Part shown: positions 10,059 through 22,227 of the stretch, piece after piece | How positions within the stretch are numbered: the first letter of the stretch is position 1 | Layout of the letters: every line of letters begins with the position of its first letter | Assembly (NCBI RefSeq): GCF_029962835.1 | Contig: NC_080573.1 | Coordinates: forward strand, 92,251,501 to 92,315,500 | DNA length: 64,000 nt | Reading direction: 5' to 3' | DNA from: Magnolia sinica | Taxonomy: Eukaryota > Streptophyta > Magnoliopsida > Magnoliales > Magnoliaceae | Program-made: the position numbers and the translations under genes | The notes under the pieces: generated by a model | The model's database searches: none | What the model was told of the DNA's origin: nothing | The model's input: only the letters and a program-made list of their open reading frames with translations

Positions 10059-13000
10059 TATAACATCTCAAAAAAATCCAAACAAGGACCCGAGTACCAC
10101 CTCAGGCAGAACTACCCAAGGACTGCATCTTGTCGTATATTTTAGGCAAAATTTAGTTAAGTACTAAATTAAATAACCAATGAATTAAGCTCGGGTCACT
10201 ATTTTCACAAATGAGAAGGCCTAAAACCATTAATACCACTGACTCAACGTCACTTAAAGAACTAGGAGAAATCCCAAGAGCTTGTTGCTCTCGGGAGTAC
10301 ATTGAAACCCCGTATCCGACCTAGACCGCACGTTGAGGGTCCGATGACCGCGGAACTATAGGACTATGTCTGTTCTACTGGGCTTGACAACCAACACGGG
10401 AATCAAGCCTAGATAGTGTCCAAAAACGTACAACTTGGGCCAAGAGTAAAGTGTGTGAGAAACGTGATATCTTTAGAAAACAAACCAAAACTTAAGTGAA
10501 TTGGGGCATTCGCTCTCACGCAAAATTGAGAATTTTAGACCGTCAGTTTTTGACCAAACTTCGGCTATGGAACAGAAAATTTCCCTGCACATATCCGTAT
10601 AACTGTGGCCCTGATCGAGTAAGTATAACCGTTGTTCTGACACAAGTCCTCCACAGATGATCAGCCTATCCGATCACACCGAAATCATGTCCTAGCATAG
10701 ATCCATTGTCAAGGAGCATACCCTATGACGTAGGTGGGCAGTAGGCCTCCCTATCAGCCTTGTTTGTCAAAAACAGTCGCCCAAAGGGTATAAACCATGT
10801 ATATGGTGGCCCTAGGGCTATGTGCATCACTTTTGGGGTTATAAATAGCCCTTATTCCACACCATCTCTCTCATATACGAATTTCTCCAAAACCCTAAGG
10901 GAGAGAGGAGAGAAAAGAAGAGAAAAGAGGAAGGAGAGAAGAAGGATTTTAGGAGATCGTTGCAGGAATCTTCTCACACGATTCCATGCACCAAATCTCC
11001 ATCCCGTCAAGCTACTGAATCTCTTTCGGTTACAATTTTGGGTAAGAAAACTTAACCCTAATATCGTTGTAGAAATTCAAGTTGATTATTCGTCAAACTA
11101 GCTAACCTATCACGTTATTTAGGTGCCCGACGTCCCATTTTCAGAAACGTAAAGCTTGAACCGAGTTTGAATGAGTATTCTGACGAAGGGTGCATACTAT
11201 AAATGCTTAGGTTATAGTTCTCATTGCTTTCAATGTCAGCTAATGATTTATGCCTGATTTGATTGCTGTCGTGTCATCTTAGATACGCTGTTTTCGGTAT
11301 AATATACATGTATGAAATGTGTTAAGCAAAAGATGCATCCCATGTGCTTGTTGAAATATTTGAATGAACATTTAAACATGATTTGTGCTTGCCATGATTA
11401 CTAATCTAGGATTCATCATCGTCATATGCATGTTGATCTCTCTGTATAAGGAATTGTTAAAATATATGTTGTAACTAATCTAGTCTATGTATTTGGTGAA
11501 TTATAGTCTAAGTGTTTGATGAATTGTCTGAATGAGAAATTATTGATGATTTGTATTTATTAAGAGTATTAAGATAGGATTCTTAATTACCTTATTTGTA
11601 TGTATAGTCTCTTCCATGTTATCATATTTGCCTCTACGCAATTTATAGATAAAATGCAAGTGTTTGGTAACAAGATCAATGTGTTTGATGAAATGCTCGA
11701 ATGAGGAAATACTTGGATTGTTTGTTAAATGCTAAAATGATAATTACATATGTTTATTTGCTGCATGTGAGTAAGATTGGGGCTACAACGTAGCCTAAGC
11801 AATCGGTTACAGTCCCTGTTCGGGTGGCCGAACTAGTCTCACCACATTGGGTATACTCGATGAATCCAGGTCGCACGAAGATTGTCGACAGTGGCTAGGC
11901 CACGAGGAGTGCTTATGCGCTTCATGTCGATTAATTCAATGTGTGTCCATACCAATCAAGCTTGCCTAACAACTCGATTGGCCTATTATGTGTTTACCAT
12001 GTATGAACATTACTGCTTGAATCTAAGGTACCCCTCACCAATATAAAGGCCCACTTTAACCATGGTACCACGATCCGCTAAGACTCATGAGTCGAGCATG
12101 GTGGTATGGGACACCGTGTTCGAGCTGTCGGCCTATGCTAGGGTGATGAGCCTCCCTGTAGTGACTAATGAGCAACCAAGACTCGTGAGCCAGGCATGGT
12201 GGTATAGGACACTATGCTCGAGCTGTCGGCCTATGCTGAGGTGACAAGCCTCCAGTAATGACCGCGAGTATAAATTCTTAAATTTGTTTATCGACTATTT
12301 TTCATTAGGAGTGATGCCCTACAACTTACCTATTGTAATCCCTAACTAGGAGGGACGAACCTAGATGGATCCTTCAGTTCGGGTCAATGATATAAAGAGA
12401 GGTACCCTAGCTTTCCAAATTTGTTGTATGAATAAGATTAATTAAGTACTTAGCTAACATGGCCATGCATTGCATTGCATTAGTTAGGATGTGCTTTAAA
12501 GGCGATGAAGTTTGCACGAGAGTCAGTGATGTCATTTGAAAAATAGGTTGTCGGAGTTGCTTGTGAGAGAGCTTTGATGCGAGGGCATATATCATTACTT
12601 GCACTCCATTCCTGATTAACAAGAGTAGTTAGGTAGTGATTGTTATGATTGCCTTATCATTACTGCTTGATTGACTTGATAACATGTTAACTTTTGCTTT
12701 ATAATACCACTGAGTTGGCCACTCATTCTCACTCTGGGATGGTATTTTAAAACACCAACTAGACTCTGGTTTAGATGCAAGTGTTGATGAAGTCTATGTG
12801 ACGGAGCAGGACTTTATGGATGAGGAGGAGTTCTTCTACTTTCAGCTCTCGGGTGAGTCTACGTAGACCTCGTGCCGATGCACAGGGACTATAGGGATAC
12901 TTTGCTTAGTTGGACACATCTACTTTTCTGCATTTTGTATATTTTGAAAAAATTTATGTATATATTGTGCCTGATTACATATTCATACACTGGAAGTTTG

Positions 13001-13213
13001 TGAAACACTTACATGTTTAAATATATATGTTTCAGACTTCCGCTTGCTTAATTTAATTATATCCGTAGTATGATATATTGTTTTAGTATAATTCTACTCA
13101 TGATTAACTCATTAATATGGACGAAATCTGAACATCATCACCCATATCGCATAAGTGATGTTCTGGATCTCGGAGCAGAGCTTTGCTCGACCCTTGAAAT
13201 TCAGGGCGTTACA
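10059..13213 (+). repeat. 3' LTR of element A (3155 bp)
   Basis: Starts TATAACATC (a mutated TGTAACATC) after the purine tract and ends GTTACA, giving TGTAAC/GTTACA imperfect terminal inverted repeats. Its last 1.2 kb match the 5' LTR in this window. A TATA box lies at 10839-10847, followed by a GA-rich transcribed-leader-like stretch. The LTR is long for a gypsy element. The flank after 13213 is ATATG; the matching duplication would lie upstream of the window. Confidence 0.9.
10839..10847 (+). promoter_or_regulatory. TATA box in 3' LTR of element A
   Basis: TTATAAATA in a GC-richer context, with a C/T- and GA-rich leader 30-60 bases downstream. This is the expected U3/R arrangement of a retrotransposon promoter. 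Confidence 0.6.
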
Positions 13214-15876
13214 ATATGCTTTATACCCATACCGTCCATGTGTATTGGATGGTGGGCCCAGATGTTTGTGGCTTGCCCTGATGTATATATTGTATATCCA
13301 CCGTCCATCTGGGTGTCCGACTGTGATATGTGTTGCATCGTCCAGCAAATCAGGACCGTCCTAGCTAGACGGTCCGGATACCACCATGATGTATGTATTT
13401 CCCCAGCACGTCTAACAAGGAGCTAGACGGTAGGCCCTGACCAGGTGTATGTGATACATTCACGCCGGTGGGGCATGCATGATGTATGTGTTTCATTCCT
13501 GCTATGTGGTGCACATCATGATGAGTGTGTTTTTGACCCATGTTGTCCATTCTCTGGATAGGTGGGGTCCATCTTGATTTATGTATTTTATATACACGTT
13601 GTCCATTTGTGGCCCATCGTGATATGTGTTAAACCCACACCGTGCATCTGCAAGGCCCACCTGATGTATATCCATACCGTCCACATAAGACGTGGGCCCC
13701 ATGTGATATACGTGTTTAATCCAAACTACCCATATGTGAGGCCCAATCTGATGTGTATAAGGCCCATTTGGTAAGGCCTGATGTGATGTAATGAGGCCCA
13801 TTGAGATTGTATGTGGCCATTGTGATATGTATTAGACCCATGTAATGCGGCCCACTTGACATTTATGAGGCCCATTGGTGTAGCCCGTTGCTGCGGCCCA
13901 CTCGATGTATATAAGGCCCATATGATGAGGCCCGATGTGTTGTTTATGAAGCCCATGTGAAGCGGCCCATTGTGGTATGTGAGGCCCTAATGGTAAGGCC
14001 CATTATGATTGTATGAGGCCTGTTGAGATTGTATGTGGCCCATTATATTGTGTATGAGGCCCTTGTGTGAGGCCATAGGCCCACTATATGTTTGGCCCTA
14101 TGAAGGCCACTCCTTGGGAGCAATGTTAGTTAAATGTCCACATTGTAACCTTCCCTTAGACCCTTTGTTAGGCCGATTGTTGATGCCGATTATTGATGCT
14201 TGTTATCGATACCAATTATAAGTATGTGACAACATAGCATTATGATACATGCCCATACGCATCATCTGCATGCTTGTTATGAGATGTGGATGACTATTGC
14301 ATATGCAACAGGGTAGGTTGTTTATGGGACTCCCTGATAGGTGGAGTCGTCCCACATAAGCACATGGTATCCGCAGGGTTGATGCATGATTAGACTGTGT
14401 GACTCATGCATCTCGCATTTTGGGATATGACTACTATACGCCCTAGCGACATTAGGGTCGTGGCCTTCACAGGTATATCGTGGGTGGCTAGAGGGGACAC
14501 CAAAAATCTTTTTCTACATGGGGTATCATAGATGTTGTTGGGTGAAAGTCCCTAAACCTCCGTGACCAGGAGATACTCCAATGTCTAGACTGAGTGAATA
14601 CATGAGCACCCGAGTGCCGAATACCATAAGCCACATCTCCCACTGTATCATGGTCGGTTGGAAGGGGGTGTGGCCTTACCCTCCCGAGGGTAAGAGGCAT
14701 AGCTAGGTTGAGTTGGACCGGCTCATAAATGGGTCTGCATCGATGTGTCGGGTAGATATTTCCTGATTACTGGCCAGGCGGATAGTGAGGTCTCTTCCAC
14801 TTGCATGGTTGTGCATCCAGTGGGAGGGAATCATGTGTAGAGTGTACTAGACCCCGGTGATGATCCCATAGATGTACGGTACTAATATGTGAACTTATTG
14901 AGGAGGAGTTGCATACTCATTCACTCATTCATTCACTATCCACTCGGGCTAGTGGTGCGTAACTAATTATTATGTGTATCTTCGCAATGGTAAGAATTTT
15001 GGTTGGGGCACGCGACCAACTTGAGGTCAGGAGTTTATCACATTGAGTCTATCTATCCAAATTTAGATATGGGACTGGTATGGATAGAAGTCCCTTGTGA
15101 TGAACCCCGTAGCCTGCAATACTATATACTATCATCCCGACTTCACACTCCAGCTTGGTCATTTCATTCGCACCACATATTGCATTACATCCGTGGCATA
15201 TGGTATTCTTGGTTGCTACGTTTCTGCATTTATATGGACTAGATGAGGTTGACGGCATTCGTGGACTCGTCAGGATTTGCATATTGCATTATATCCTCAG
15301 TATATGATATTTAGTTTACTATGTCTCCGTATTCCATAGCTGATCTACATTGCTTCCTCAGTATATGATATTGGCTTATTATCTTTTTGCATCACATAGC
15401 CTGGATAAGGCTAATGGTATTTATGGACTTACCAACATATTTTCGCATTGCTCTGATATTGTATACTTAGCACTTACCTTAAGCACACACTTACACCACT
15501 CTCTAAGCTTTTTATAAACTTATGCATGATAGATACGTGCATGTGACATTAGGTTACAGCAGCGTTGAGCCTGGAGTGTGCAGCGGTCTTCTGGAACTTT
15601 AATTTTTGATATATGTATATTTCCCTTTCAGCACTGTATTCAACTTTTTATATTAGTGGATATGTGATGATGATGTTGCCTTTGTGATTGGGTAAACTTG
15701 TGGTTATACTTATTACGAGATAAATGTACATTTAAAAATCCTCCTTGTAGGATCCTAGGATTGGAATCTGGCATATGGGTGCTGGGAGCCGAGAATGGGG
15801 CACTATGGAGGCTATCGGCACGGGATTTGGCAATCAGGAATTCTGTGAGCTCGATTTTTGAGTTTGGAGCATTATA
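13214..15876 (+). repeat. LTR-B copy 1 (3' part)
   Basis: Matches the right-hand part (about 33.1-37.0 kb) of the complete 5.7 kb solo LTR-B elsewhere in the window, including the tailing TTTTTGAGTTTGG. Its final bases are GAGCATTATA where the complete copy has GGGGCGTGACA. The left 2 kb are absent; element A abuts it exactly, so A probably inserted into this LTR. The first 900 bases carry degenerate repeats of a GGCCCATTGTGATGTAT type unit. Short ORFs here are not conserved between the two copies. Confidence 0.8.
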
Positions 15877-15984
15877 GTGCTAGCCGCCATAATTGGCATT
15901 TATGACTTCACGACCTAACCTAAATCCGACCCAAACTGAGTCAGGCTTACTTCTCAAGCCTCTTTAGATCATCTTGAAAAGTAA
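15877..15984. other. Unassigned 108 bp between two LTR remnants
   Basis: No motif is recognised. It may be internal sequence that followed LTR-B or genomic flank. A weak GGCATTTATGAC string is too degenerate to call a primer site. Confidence 0.3.
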
Positions 15985-16686
15985 TGGGGGCTTACTATTG
16001 GGTGGAAAAATAGTTTAAGTCGAATAGGTCGACTTATGGAATAGACCAACTCTACTAAACAGCACGAGCCCTCAAAATTCGACCCCCAAGGGGTTTTCAT
16101 GCCCAGAAATAGGCCGACCTTCAAGGAGGTCAATTCAACTATAAGAACACTCGAAGAGAATGCAATAATAAGATCACTTCGAATGGCCAATTGTTGACCG
16201 AGCCCATAGGTCGAAACTACCCTGACAAGGCAGTTGCCTATTAAATGACATCTGACATACTCTTTATGATCTATCCTCGGATTAACAGCCTGAGAATGTC
16301 TCCGACAGCTCGAAGATCTTCTAAAGATCTTTGGAGGATCATAACAGATCCCAAGAGTCTCGAATGACAATAATCTTGGGAAGATCCTGGACGAATCTCC
16401 AAGCGGATTTATCTCCTACATATCAGGAAAGACTCTTCACGGTATCACCTTCCTTCTATTATAAATAGAGGTATCCTCAACCAATGTAAGTTATGCACAC
16501 CTATACCCTAATACTTGATTGTTAACTCTTTTCCAAAGAGATCATACCCTACAAAAGACCCCAAAGATCTGACTTAAGCATCGGTGGATCCCCTGTACAA
16601 GTCAGGGTCTCCTTTGTCTCTTGTTTTTATTTGTGCAAGTCTAGATGGGTTAATCAGGGAGGTTCTGCCAAAAAACTACATCAACA
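15985..16686 (+). repeat. Probable solo LTR of Tat/Retand type
   Basis: Starts TGGGGGCTTACTATTGGG and ends ACTACATCAACA, the usual ends of plant Tat/Retand LTRs. A TATA box (16459-16467) is followed by a short leader, and CTGACTTAAGCATCGG plus TCTCCTTTGTCTC near the end are typical of their U5. No primer site follows, so it is solo or truncated. The flanks (AGTAA / TAATA) do not form a clean duplication. Confidence 0.6.
16459..16467 (+). promoter_or_regulatory. TATA box of the Tat-type LTR
   Basis: TTATAAATA followed by GAGGTATCC and a pyrimidine-rich leader, in the expected place for an LTR promoter. Confidence 0.55.
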
Positions 16687-16795
16687 TAATACATGGCCTT
16701 GAAATATGAACATGCTCTATGGAAATACAAGTCGTATATTGTCATCATGCATTTACTCAAGCTTGTTGTGGCAATACACATGGAGCATGGAGAAA

Positions 16796-17120
16796 GGACA
16801 CGAATTAGCTACTAATCTAACTACTAAAGTGGTGTCACCAAGTTATGTGGCCCCACTATGCTGCGTGTGTTATATCTACACCATTCATCCATTTAAAGAG
16901 ATCATTTTAAGGCATGAGTCAAAGAATGAGGCAGATTCAAAGCTCAAGTGGACCTCACCACAAAAAACAGGGGGAATTGAACGCCTATCCTTAAAAATTT
17001 CTTGTGGCCACAAATTTTTTCGATCAAGCTGATATTTTTGTTTTCCCTTTATCCATGTCTGTGTAAACTTATGTGGCTCATCTACATCTATGGAGAAATT
17101 TTCATAAAAGCCTTTGTTGG
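16796..17120 (+). repeat. Half-MITE, copy A of a foldback family
   Basis: Begins GGACACGAATTAGCTAC and runs through the family's marks: ATCTACACCATTCATCCATT, GGCATGAGTCAAAGAATGAGG, AAGTGGACC(T)CACCACA, GATCAAGCTGATATTT. The next 300 bases repeat the same order, so A and the following arm are direct repeats about 325 bp apart. Confidence 0.6.
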
Positions 17121-17123
17121 AGG

Positions 17124-17826
17124 ACGCGAATTAGCCAGCCTGGCTATTGAAGTGACATCATCTAGTTTTGTAGGCTCCTTCATGATGTATGTTTTGTATC
17201 CATGCAATCCATCCATTTGGAGAGATCATATTAGGGCATGATGCAAAGAATGGTTTAGATCCAAAGCTTTTGGATCTAGTGGACCACACCACAGAAAATG
17301 GTGGGGAGAGTGATGCTCATTAAAAACTTCTAAGGGCCATGAAAGTTTTCGATCAAGCTGATATTTGTGTTTTTCCTTACTTCTTAATTTATAAACAAGT
17401 TAGATCTCAAATAAACATCATCCTTCTTTTCTATTTCTTTTTCTTTTTTTCTTTTTTTTTACACGCACACACACCCCACACACTCACGCTAGTTGAATTT
17501 CACCACCTATGGATACTCGAACCCTTGACCGGGTGTTGAAAATCCTAAAAGTCTACCACTTGAGCAAGTGTAAGGATCCAAATAAACATCATCCTAGACC
17601 TTAGGTAGGTTTCAAGGGTGGGTGTCACTCTCCCTACTGTTTTCTATGGTGGGGTCCATTAATGCTCTGGATCTTCCTCATTCTTTGTCTGGTGCACTAA
17701 AATAATGTCTCCAAATGGATGGACGGTGTAAATACAAAACATATATTACGGTGGGCCCCATAGAACTTGGTGACATCACTTCAACAGCCAATCTCACTAC
17801 TCAAACCTGTCAGTAGCTAATCCTCA
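17124..17826. mobile_element. Foldback MITE with 250 bp arms, split by a SINE
   Basis: The left arm (17124 to about 17407) and right arm (about 17596-17826, inverted) share GAATTAGC..., TTGAAGTGA.ATCA, ATCCATCCATTTGGAGA and GTGGACC.CACCA. A SINE lies in the middle, and its 17 bp duplication is part of the original loop. The right arm ends next to the 8 bp duplication of a hAT-type MITE, so these elements are packed end to end. No coding capacity. Confidence 0.65.
17425..17578 (-). mobile_element. SINE 1 (tRNA-derived), minus strand
   Basis: Read on the minus strand it has an A-box-like TGCTCAAGTGGTAGAC, a B box GGGTTCGAGTATCC, and an A-run end. It is flanked by a perfect 17 bp duplication (CAAATAAACATCATCCT) at 17408-17424 and 17579-17595. 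About 154 bp, the usual size of plant SINEs. Retrotransposed by LINE machinery; no coding sequence. Confidence 0.88.
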
Positions 17827-17844
17827 TCATCTGTTGGCCCTACG

Positions 17845-18438
17845 TAGAGGTGTACACAAACCGAGCTAGCTTAGTTAGCTCGCTTAACTCGACTTGAAAA
17901 GGCTCAATTCAACTCGATTCGAAGCTGAGTTAGAGCCAAGTCAAGATAATTTTTTTAGCTTGAAAATGAGTTCAAGCTGAATTCAAGCTGGCCCTAGCTC
18001 GACTCAACTCAGATCGAACCCAGCTCGAATTGAACTCAGATTGAACCAGTTCGGTGACTCGGTTACTTTGATATTGATGTTGCTTACCAAGTGTTTGATG
18101 AGATGACTTAACGAAGTGGATGAGATGACTTAACAAAGTGTGGCTGGTGGCAAGGAAGGTATGTATATGAAACCAATACCCATTTTTTCTTGATTTTAAT
18201 GTTGCTTAGAAGGTGTTTGATAAAATAACTGTAAAACCATTGCTGTTGTCTTAAATACAATGAGATTTTAAAGGCATAATCCAGGTGTTTGTGAAAATGT
18301 TGCACAGGTGAACTCGCTCGAGCTAGCCTGAGCTGCTGACCAAATCAAGCTGAGCAGGCCAGTCAAGCTTGAGGACCAAGCTGAGCCGAGTTCGAGCTGA
18401 GTTAAGTTGGTGGCCGTTCAACTCGATGTACATCCCTA
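17845..18438. mobile_element. hAT-type MITE, 594 bp
   Basis: Starts TAGAGGTGTACAC and ends GATGTACATCCCTA, imperfect terminal inverted repeats of the TAGGG.TGTACAC type known from plant hAT elements. The 8 bp flanks GCCCTACG (17837-17844) and GCCCTAAG (18439-18446) match at seven positions. The arms are rich in GAGCT/AACTCG words and inverted relative to each other. No transposase. Confidence 0.85.
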
Positions 18439-18446
18439 GCCCTAAG

Positions 18447-19250
18447 CAGTTTTCCTGCCAACTCGCTACAGGAAAGTTAGGTGGTGTTGACTGATGTTTA
18501 GGGGAAATCCACCCCTTTCATACGTTTCCGATGTCATGCTAAGGAAATGTAAGTAGGTAAATGCCTACCATTGAAACGTCCTTAGGATCAAACGAGGTGT
18601 GTAAATGCCTACCATTGAAACCTCCTCGGGATCAAACGTGGTGTTTACTTACCCTTCATACTGTTCATAAGTCATTCCTATTGGTACGAGCTAAAAAGAT
18701 AAAAAAAATTAGCTAAAATAGTTGGACAATGTGAATGTGACTTGGCATTATTTTTGGACCTATGTCTTAACATGATCTGAAAAATAGGTAAATGAGGTGG
18801 ATTTCCAAAATAGATGGACAATGTGAATTTTCCACAAACATCACGATTCCCTATTAGTTTTCGGTTGTTGTAAGGTCCGCCTAAAGCTTTTCCCAGCAAT
18901 CCGCGTTCCTTTCTAGCATATTTTTTCTTATTTTGTTGTTTTCTATTTTCTTCTTTCTTTTTTGTTTACTCATTTTATATACCTAGCCGATGGACACTTG
19001 TGTCATGTGACGTGACAGTTGCATCCAAATAGTGAAGTCCACTGGACAATATGGTATGGAAATGACATCTAGCCTACAACCACATAGACTAACAGTAATC
19101 CTAGATCCTAGATAGAGGCTGACAGTAATCCTAGTTGTCAGCAACAGCTCCGTAACCATGGATGACATGTACCATGATAAGAAATGCTTGTATGAGCCTG
19201 GGAAAGCGTGATACCGCACAACTATATCTTTAGGATGCGGATTGGGTAAT
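18447..19250. other. Non-coding stretch with a 45 bp tandem duplication
   Basis: Near 18555-18645 the string GTAAATGCCTACCATTGAAAC and its following 25 bases occur twice in direct order, with a few differences. The rest is AT-rich and shows no gene. Confidence 0.45.
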
Positions 19251-19254
19251 AACT

Positions 19255-19815
19255 GGCCCTGTCCGAACTTGGCAAAGGTAGGACGCCATTATGTATGGAT
19301 TTTATCCACACTGTTTATTTATTTTACCATATTATTTTAGGCTATAATATCAAAATTAAGGTAAATCTAAGGATCTCAAAAGTTGTAACACGAGCTCATG
19401 GGTTCTAGTACCCATTGTGGTGAAAATTCACTGTGGTGTGTGTAAAAAAGAAAAATGTGAATACAAGGATAAATTGGACCATAAACGAGGTGTAGTAGGG
19501 ATAGGTTAAAACCTTTTTATGGAAAGGATGATATTTTTCACATCCAACCTATTCATGTAGTCACGTAAACCTAGATGAAGAGAAAACACAAAATATCAGC
19601 TTGATCCAAAACTTCTTTAGCCCATAAGTAGTTTTCGGTGGTAAGAATTTAATCCCCACTATGTTGTTTATTTCAACCTTGGATCCATGTAATTTTTGTG
19701 CTTAAACCTTAAATGATATGACAATCTAGGTGGATGGTGCGGATAAAATCCATACATCGTGATAGGCCCTCAGAACCTCGGCTTGTTTAAATGTTGGCAC
19801 ATGCCCGTTAGTACC
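19255..19815. mobile_element. Foldback MITE related to the 17 kb family
   Basis: ATGTATGGATTTTATCC at 19291-19307 recurs inverted at 19746-19762. The arms carry the same words as the neighbouring MITEs (GATCCAAAACTTCTTTAG.CCATAA, GATGGTGCGGATAAAATCC). It is immediately followed by another half-copy at about 19845-20110. Outer ends are unclear. Confidence 0.5.
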
Positions 19816-19844
19816 AATCCCCGAGGGTGGCAGAATTGGACTAG

Positions 19845-20110
19845 GCAAGGGCTATATAGGGCCACCATGATGTGTAGATTTCATCCCCATTTTTTTTTAT
19901 TATTTTAGGAAACAAAATGAGCCCAAAAATAAGGCAAATCCAAAGCCCAAGTGGACCACACAATGAGGATGAATGTCCACTATTTAAAACTTCTTCAGAG
20001 CATAAAAGTTTTCTATTAACATGAAATTTGTATTTTTCATCTATGTTACTTCAAATGGTGCGGTACCTGAGCTTGGGTCCTATCTTAAAATGACATGGAA
20101 AAATAAATGA
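19845..20110 (+). repeat. Half-MITE of the same family
   Basis: Carries GGGCCACCATGATGTGTAGATTTCATCC, then AAGTGGACCACACAATGAGG and AACTTCTTCAGAGCATAAAAGTTTTC in the family order. The second arm is missing. Confidence 0.45.
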
Positions 20111-20389
20111 AGCTCCACAGAGCCCCTACCTAGACCAATTTCTGTCCAGGCAGGGTTGAATGCAATCCTCTTCCCCTAAACAAAATCTTTATGTTCATCA
20201 TAAAGAAGAGTATAAAAAGTTATGAACAATGTTGTTTGATAGGTCTGATTTTTAAACATAATGCCTCCATTGACTAGCCCCATTGGATGCATGGTAGTGA
20301 TTGCTAAGTAGACTTTATGCCTGACTTTGTTAGTGCACTACTTTATGCACCTTATTTGTCAATCAGGCGAGTTTAAAGCAAATGATGGA

Positions 20390-21026
20390 GCCTCGACTGT
20401 TGTTGTCTCTTCAGTTACAACCATAGCTTCTTCCAGAGCCGGGACTCCCACGATCATTAAAAGAGTTGGTTCTGCAGCAGGGAGCATCAGCTGAACAAAT
20501 AGTTTCTCGGCCGATCGGTGGGAGAGAGGTGCCTCAGCTGCCTTTTGATCGGCAAGAGTGGAAGGACTGGAAGGGATCTAGATCACGTACTCTGAATTAG
20601 AAGGGAGAGTACTGACTTTAGAAGGGTTATGGGAAGGAAGGACCTCATTGTTAATCATTCTTTCTGAATCAATGGTCTGAATCTCAGTGACCACAGGAGC
20701 ATCGACCACTAATGATGGTTGTTGTTGTTGTTGTGGTTGTGCCATGCGAATTTATTTGTCTACAGCTGTAAGCTCCCTGAGTGACTATAAAAGAAACAAG
20801 GAGAGTTAGCTGATGTAAAAATAGGGAATTCAGAATAGTTAAATATACATATAAGCGAGCGATCTCCACTTAAGTCAGATCAGACAATGTAGATAGTGAG
20901 CCGATTACTAACAGCCTGAGGCTTTCTTATTATTGTCGCCAGCAGTTGAGTTAAAGTAGGGAATAGTGGTGAATTAGGACAGTAGGGAGTAAGATACTTC
21001 TTATTAAAGGGAAGATTGGGATTATT

Positions 21027-21078
<52 letters not shown>

Positions 21079-22020
21079 CCCACCATTTATTCCAACATTT
21101 ATTGTAATGAGCATCTTCGTGACATTTCAAGCCTTCTTTGATTTCTTTTAAGTAATCAGTGATGAAAAGACCCGGCTAGTATTTGGTTTTAAAATACATT
21201 TCAAAAGAAGGGATGGCCTTAGCCGAAGAAGTACCTGATGGTAGCTAAGGCTCGGAGGATGCTGGCAGCGGTCGAGCCTCGATTATTGTTGTGGGGTTGA
21301 GGGGATTGACATGCCAGAGGATCAAGACTGGTGCCTTAGGAGGCGGACCAAGTGGGGCTTCCAAGTCTAAAATCCTCTTTAGAGCTGTTGGAGGTTGAGG
21401 AGCTGGCACAGGACCAGGAGCAGCGAAAGTCTCTATCATGACCTCTTGGCTTATTAGAGCAGCAGCCTCACTCGTTGGAGTTTTGGAAGGAGAGGAGGTG
21501 GACGATCTTATCTTCGGCTTACTTATTTTCTTAGGAGGTGCAATGGCAGCCAAGGGGACTGCTACTCTTTTCTTTCCTTTCATCATGAGTTGCAAACAGA
21601 GGGAGCAATGATATCTTTATGATGCTTCTGCCTCAGTAACTTGTAATAGTAATTCTCCCACCACTCATGGAACCTATCCATTGCTTGTGATAAGTTGGGA
21701 TAATTGGGAAGTTTGAGAGTGTTAGCTGTATTACAGAAGGAAGAATGGATGGATGGATAAAGACCTACATCGATCACCACACCACAATTAAAGAGCAGCT
21801 AGTTGCAAGTTTTCTTAGTGAGAGCGCAAGGGATGCACTTAACTAGGCCGAGTTGCTGAGCAAGAAACTAGGGGTAATATTATTCAACCCCAACTTTGGC
21901 ATTCTTACCTTGCTCAACCAACCCTCAATATGGAAGATCTCAACTGATGAGATAGCTCCTCCATGCCTAATGAGACCGAGTCGCAATCTACTCGTCTTCT
22001 AATGTAAAGTGGCCGGTAAG
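20390..22020 (-). pseudogene. Decayed minus-strand ORF region, possibly plant mobile-domain-like
   Basis: Two minus-strand frames follow each other: 21583-21780 (65 codons, ending ...FHEWWENYYYKLLRQKHHKDII) and 21245-21595 (116 codons), which continues with a basic MMKGKKR stretch, a Ser/Thr/Pro/Lys-rich linker and a Pro-rich tail. The double-Trp line before a basic, low-complexity tail recalls plant mobile-domain and related transposon proteins, but I cannot confirm it. A (CT) run of 44 bases cuts the region at 21031-21074. Upstream and downstream frames carry stops. Could also be a host gene remnant. Confidence 0.3.
21031..21074. repeat. (CT)22 microsatellite
   Basis: Perfect dinucleotide run. 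The apparent Arg/Glu ORF across it is an artefact of the repeat. Confidence 0.95.
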
Positions 22021-22227
22021 CTAGCCTGGGCCGTATTCTCCTTCAAAGAAAGGCATGAATGTCTTTTTTTTTTTAATTTTATTTAGAGAAAAGAATGTAG
22101 TTAGATATACTTCATATGTAAGATTCTCCTCAAGACAGTGGAGGATCTGTTTGCCATATGAAGTGTAGGTCTCAGTGTCATGCATATAATGTTGCACCAA
22201 AGAAGGGCAAAAATATACATAAATGTG

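Noticed and set aside
17460-17577. A possible tRNA gene suggested by A- and B-box strings
   Set aside because: No cloverleaf can be drawn; the unit ends in an A-run and has a 17 bp duplication, so it is a SINE.
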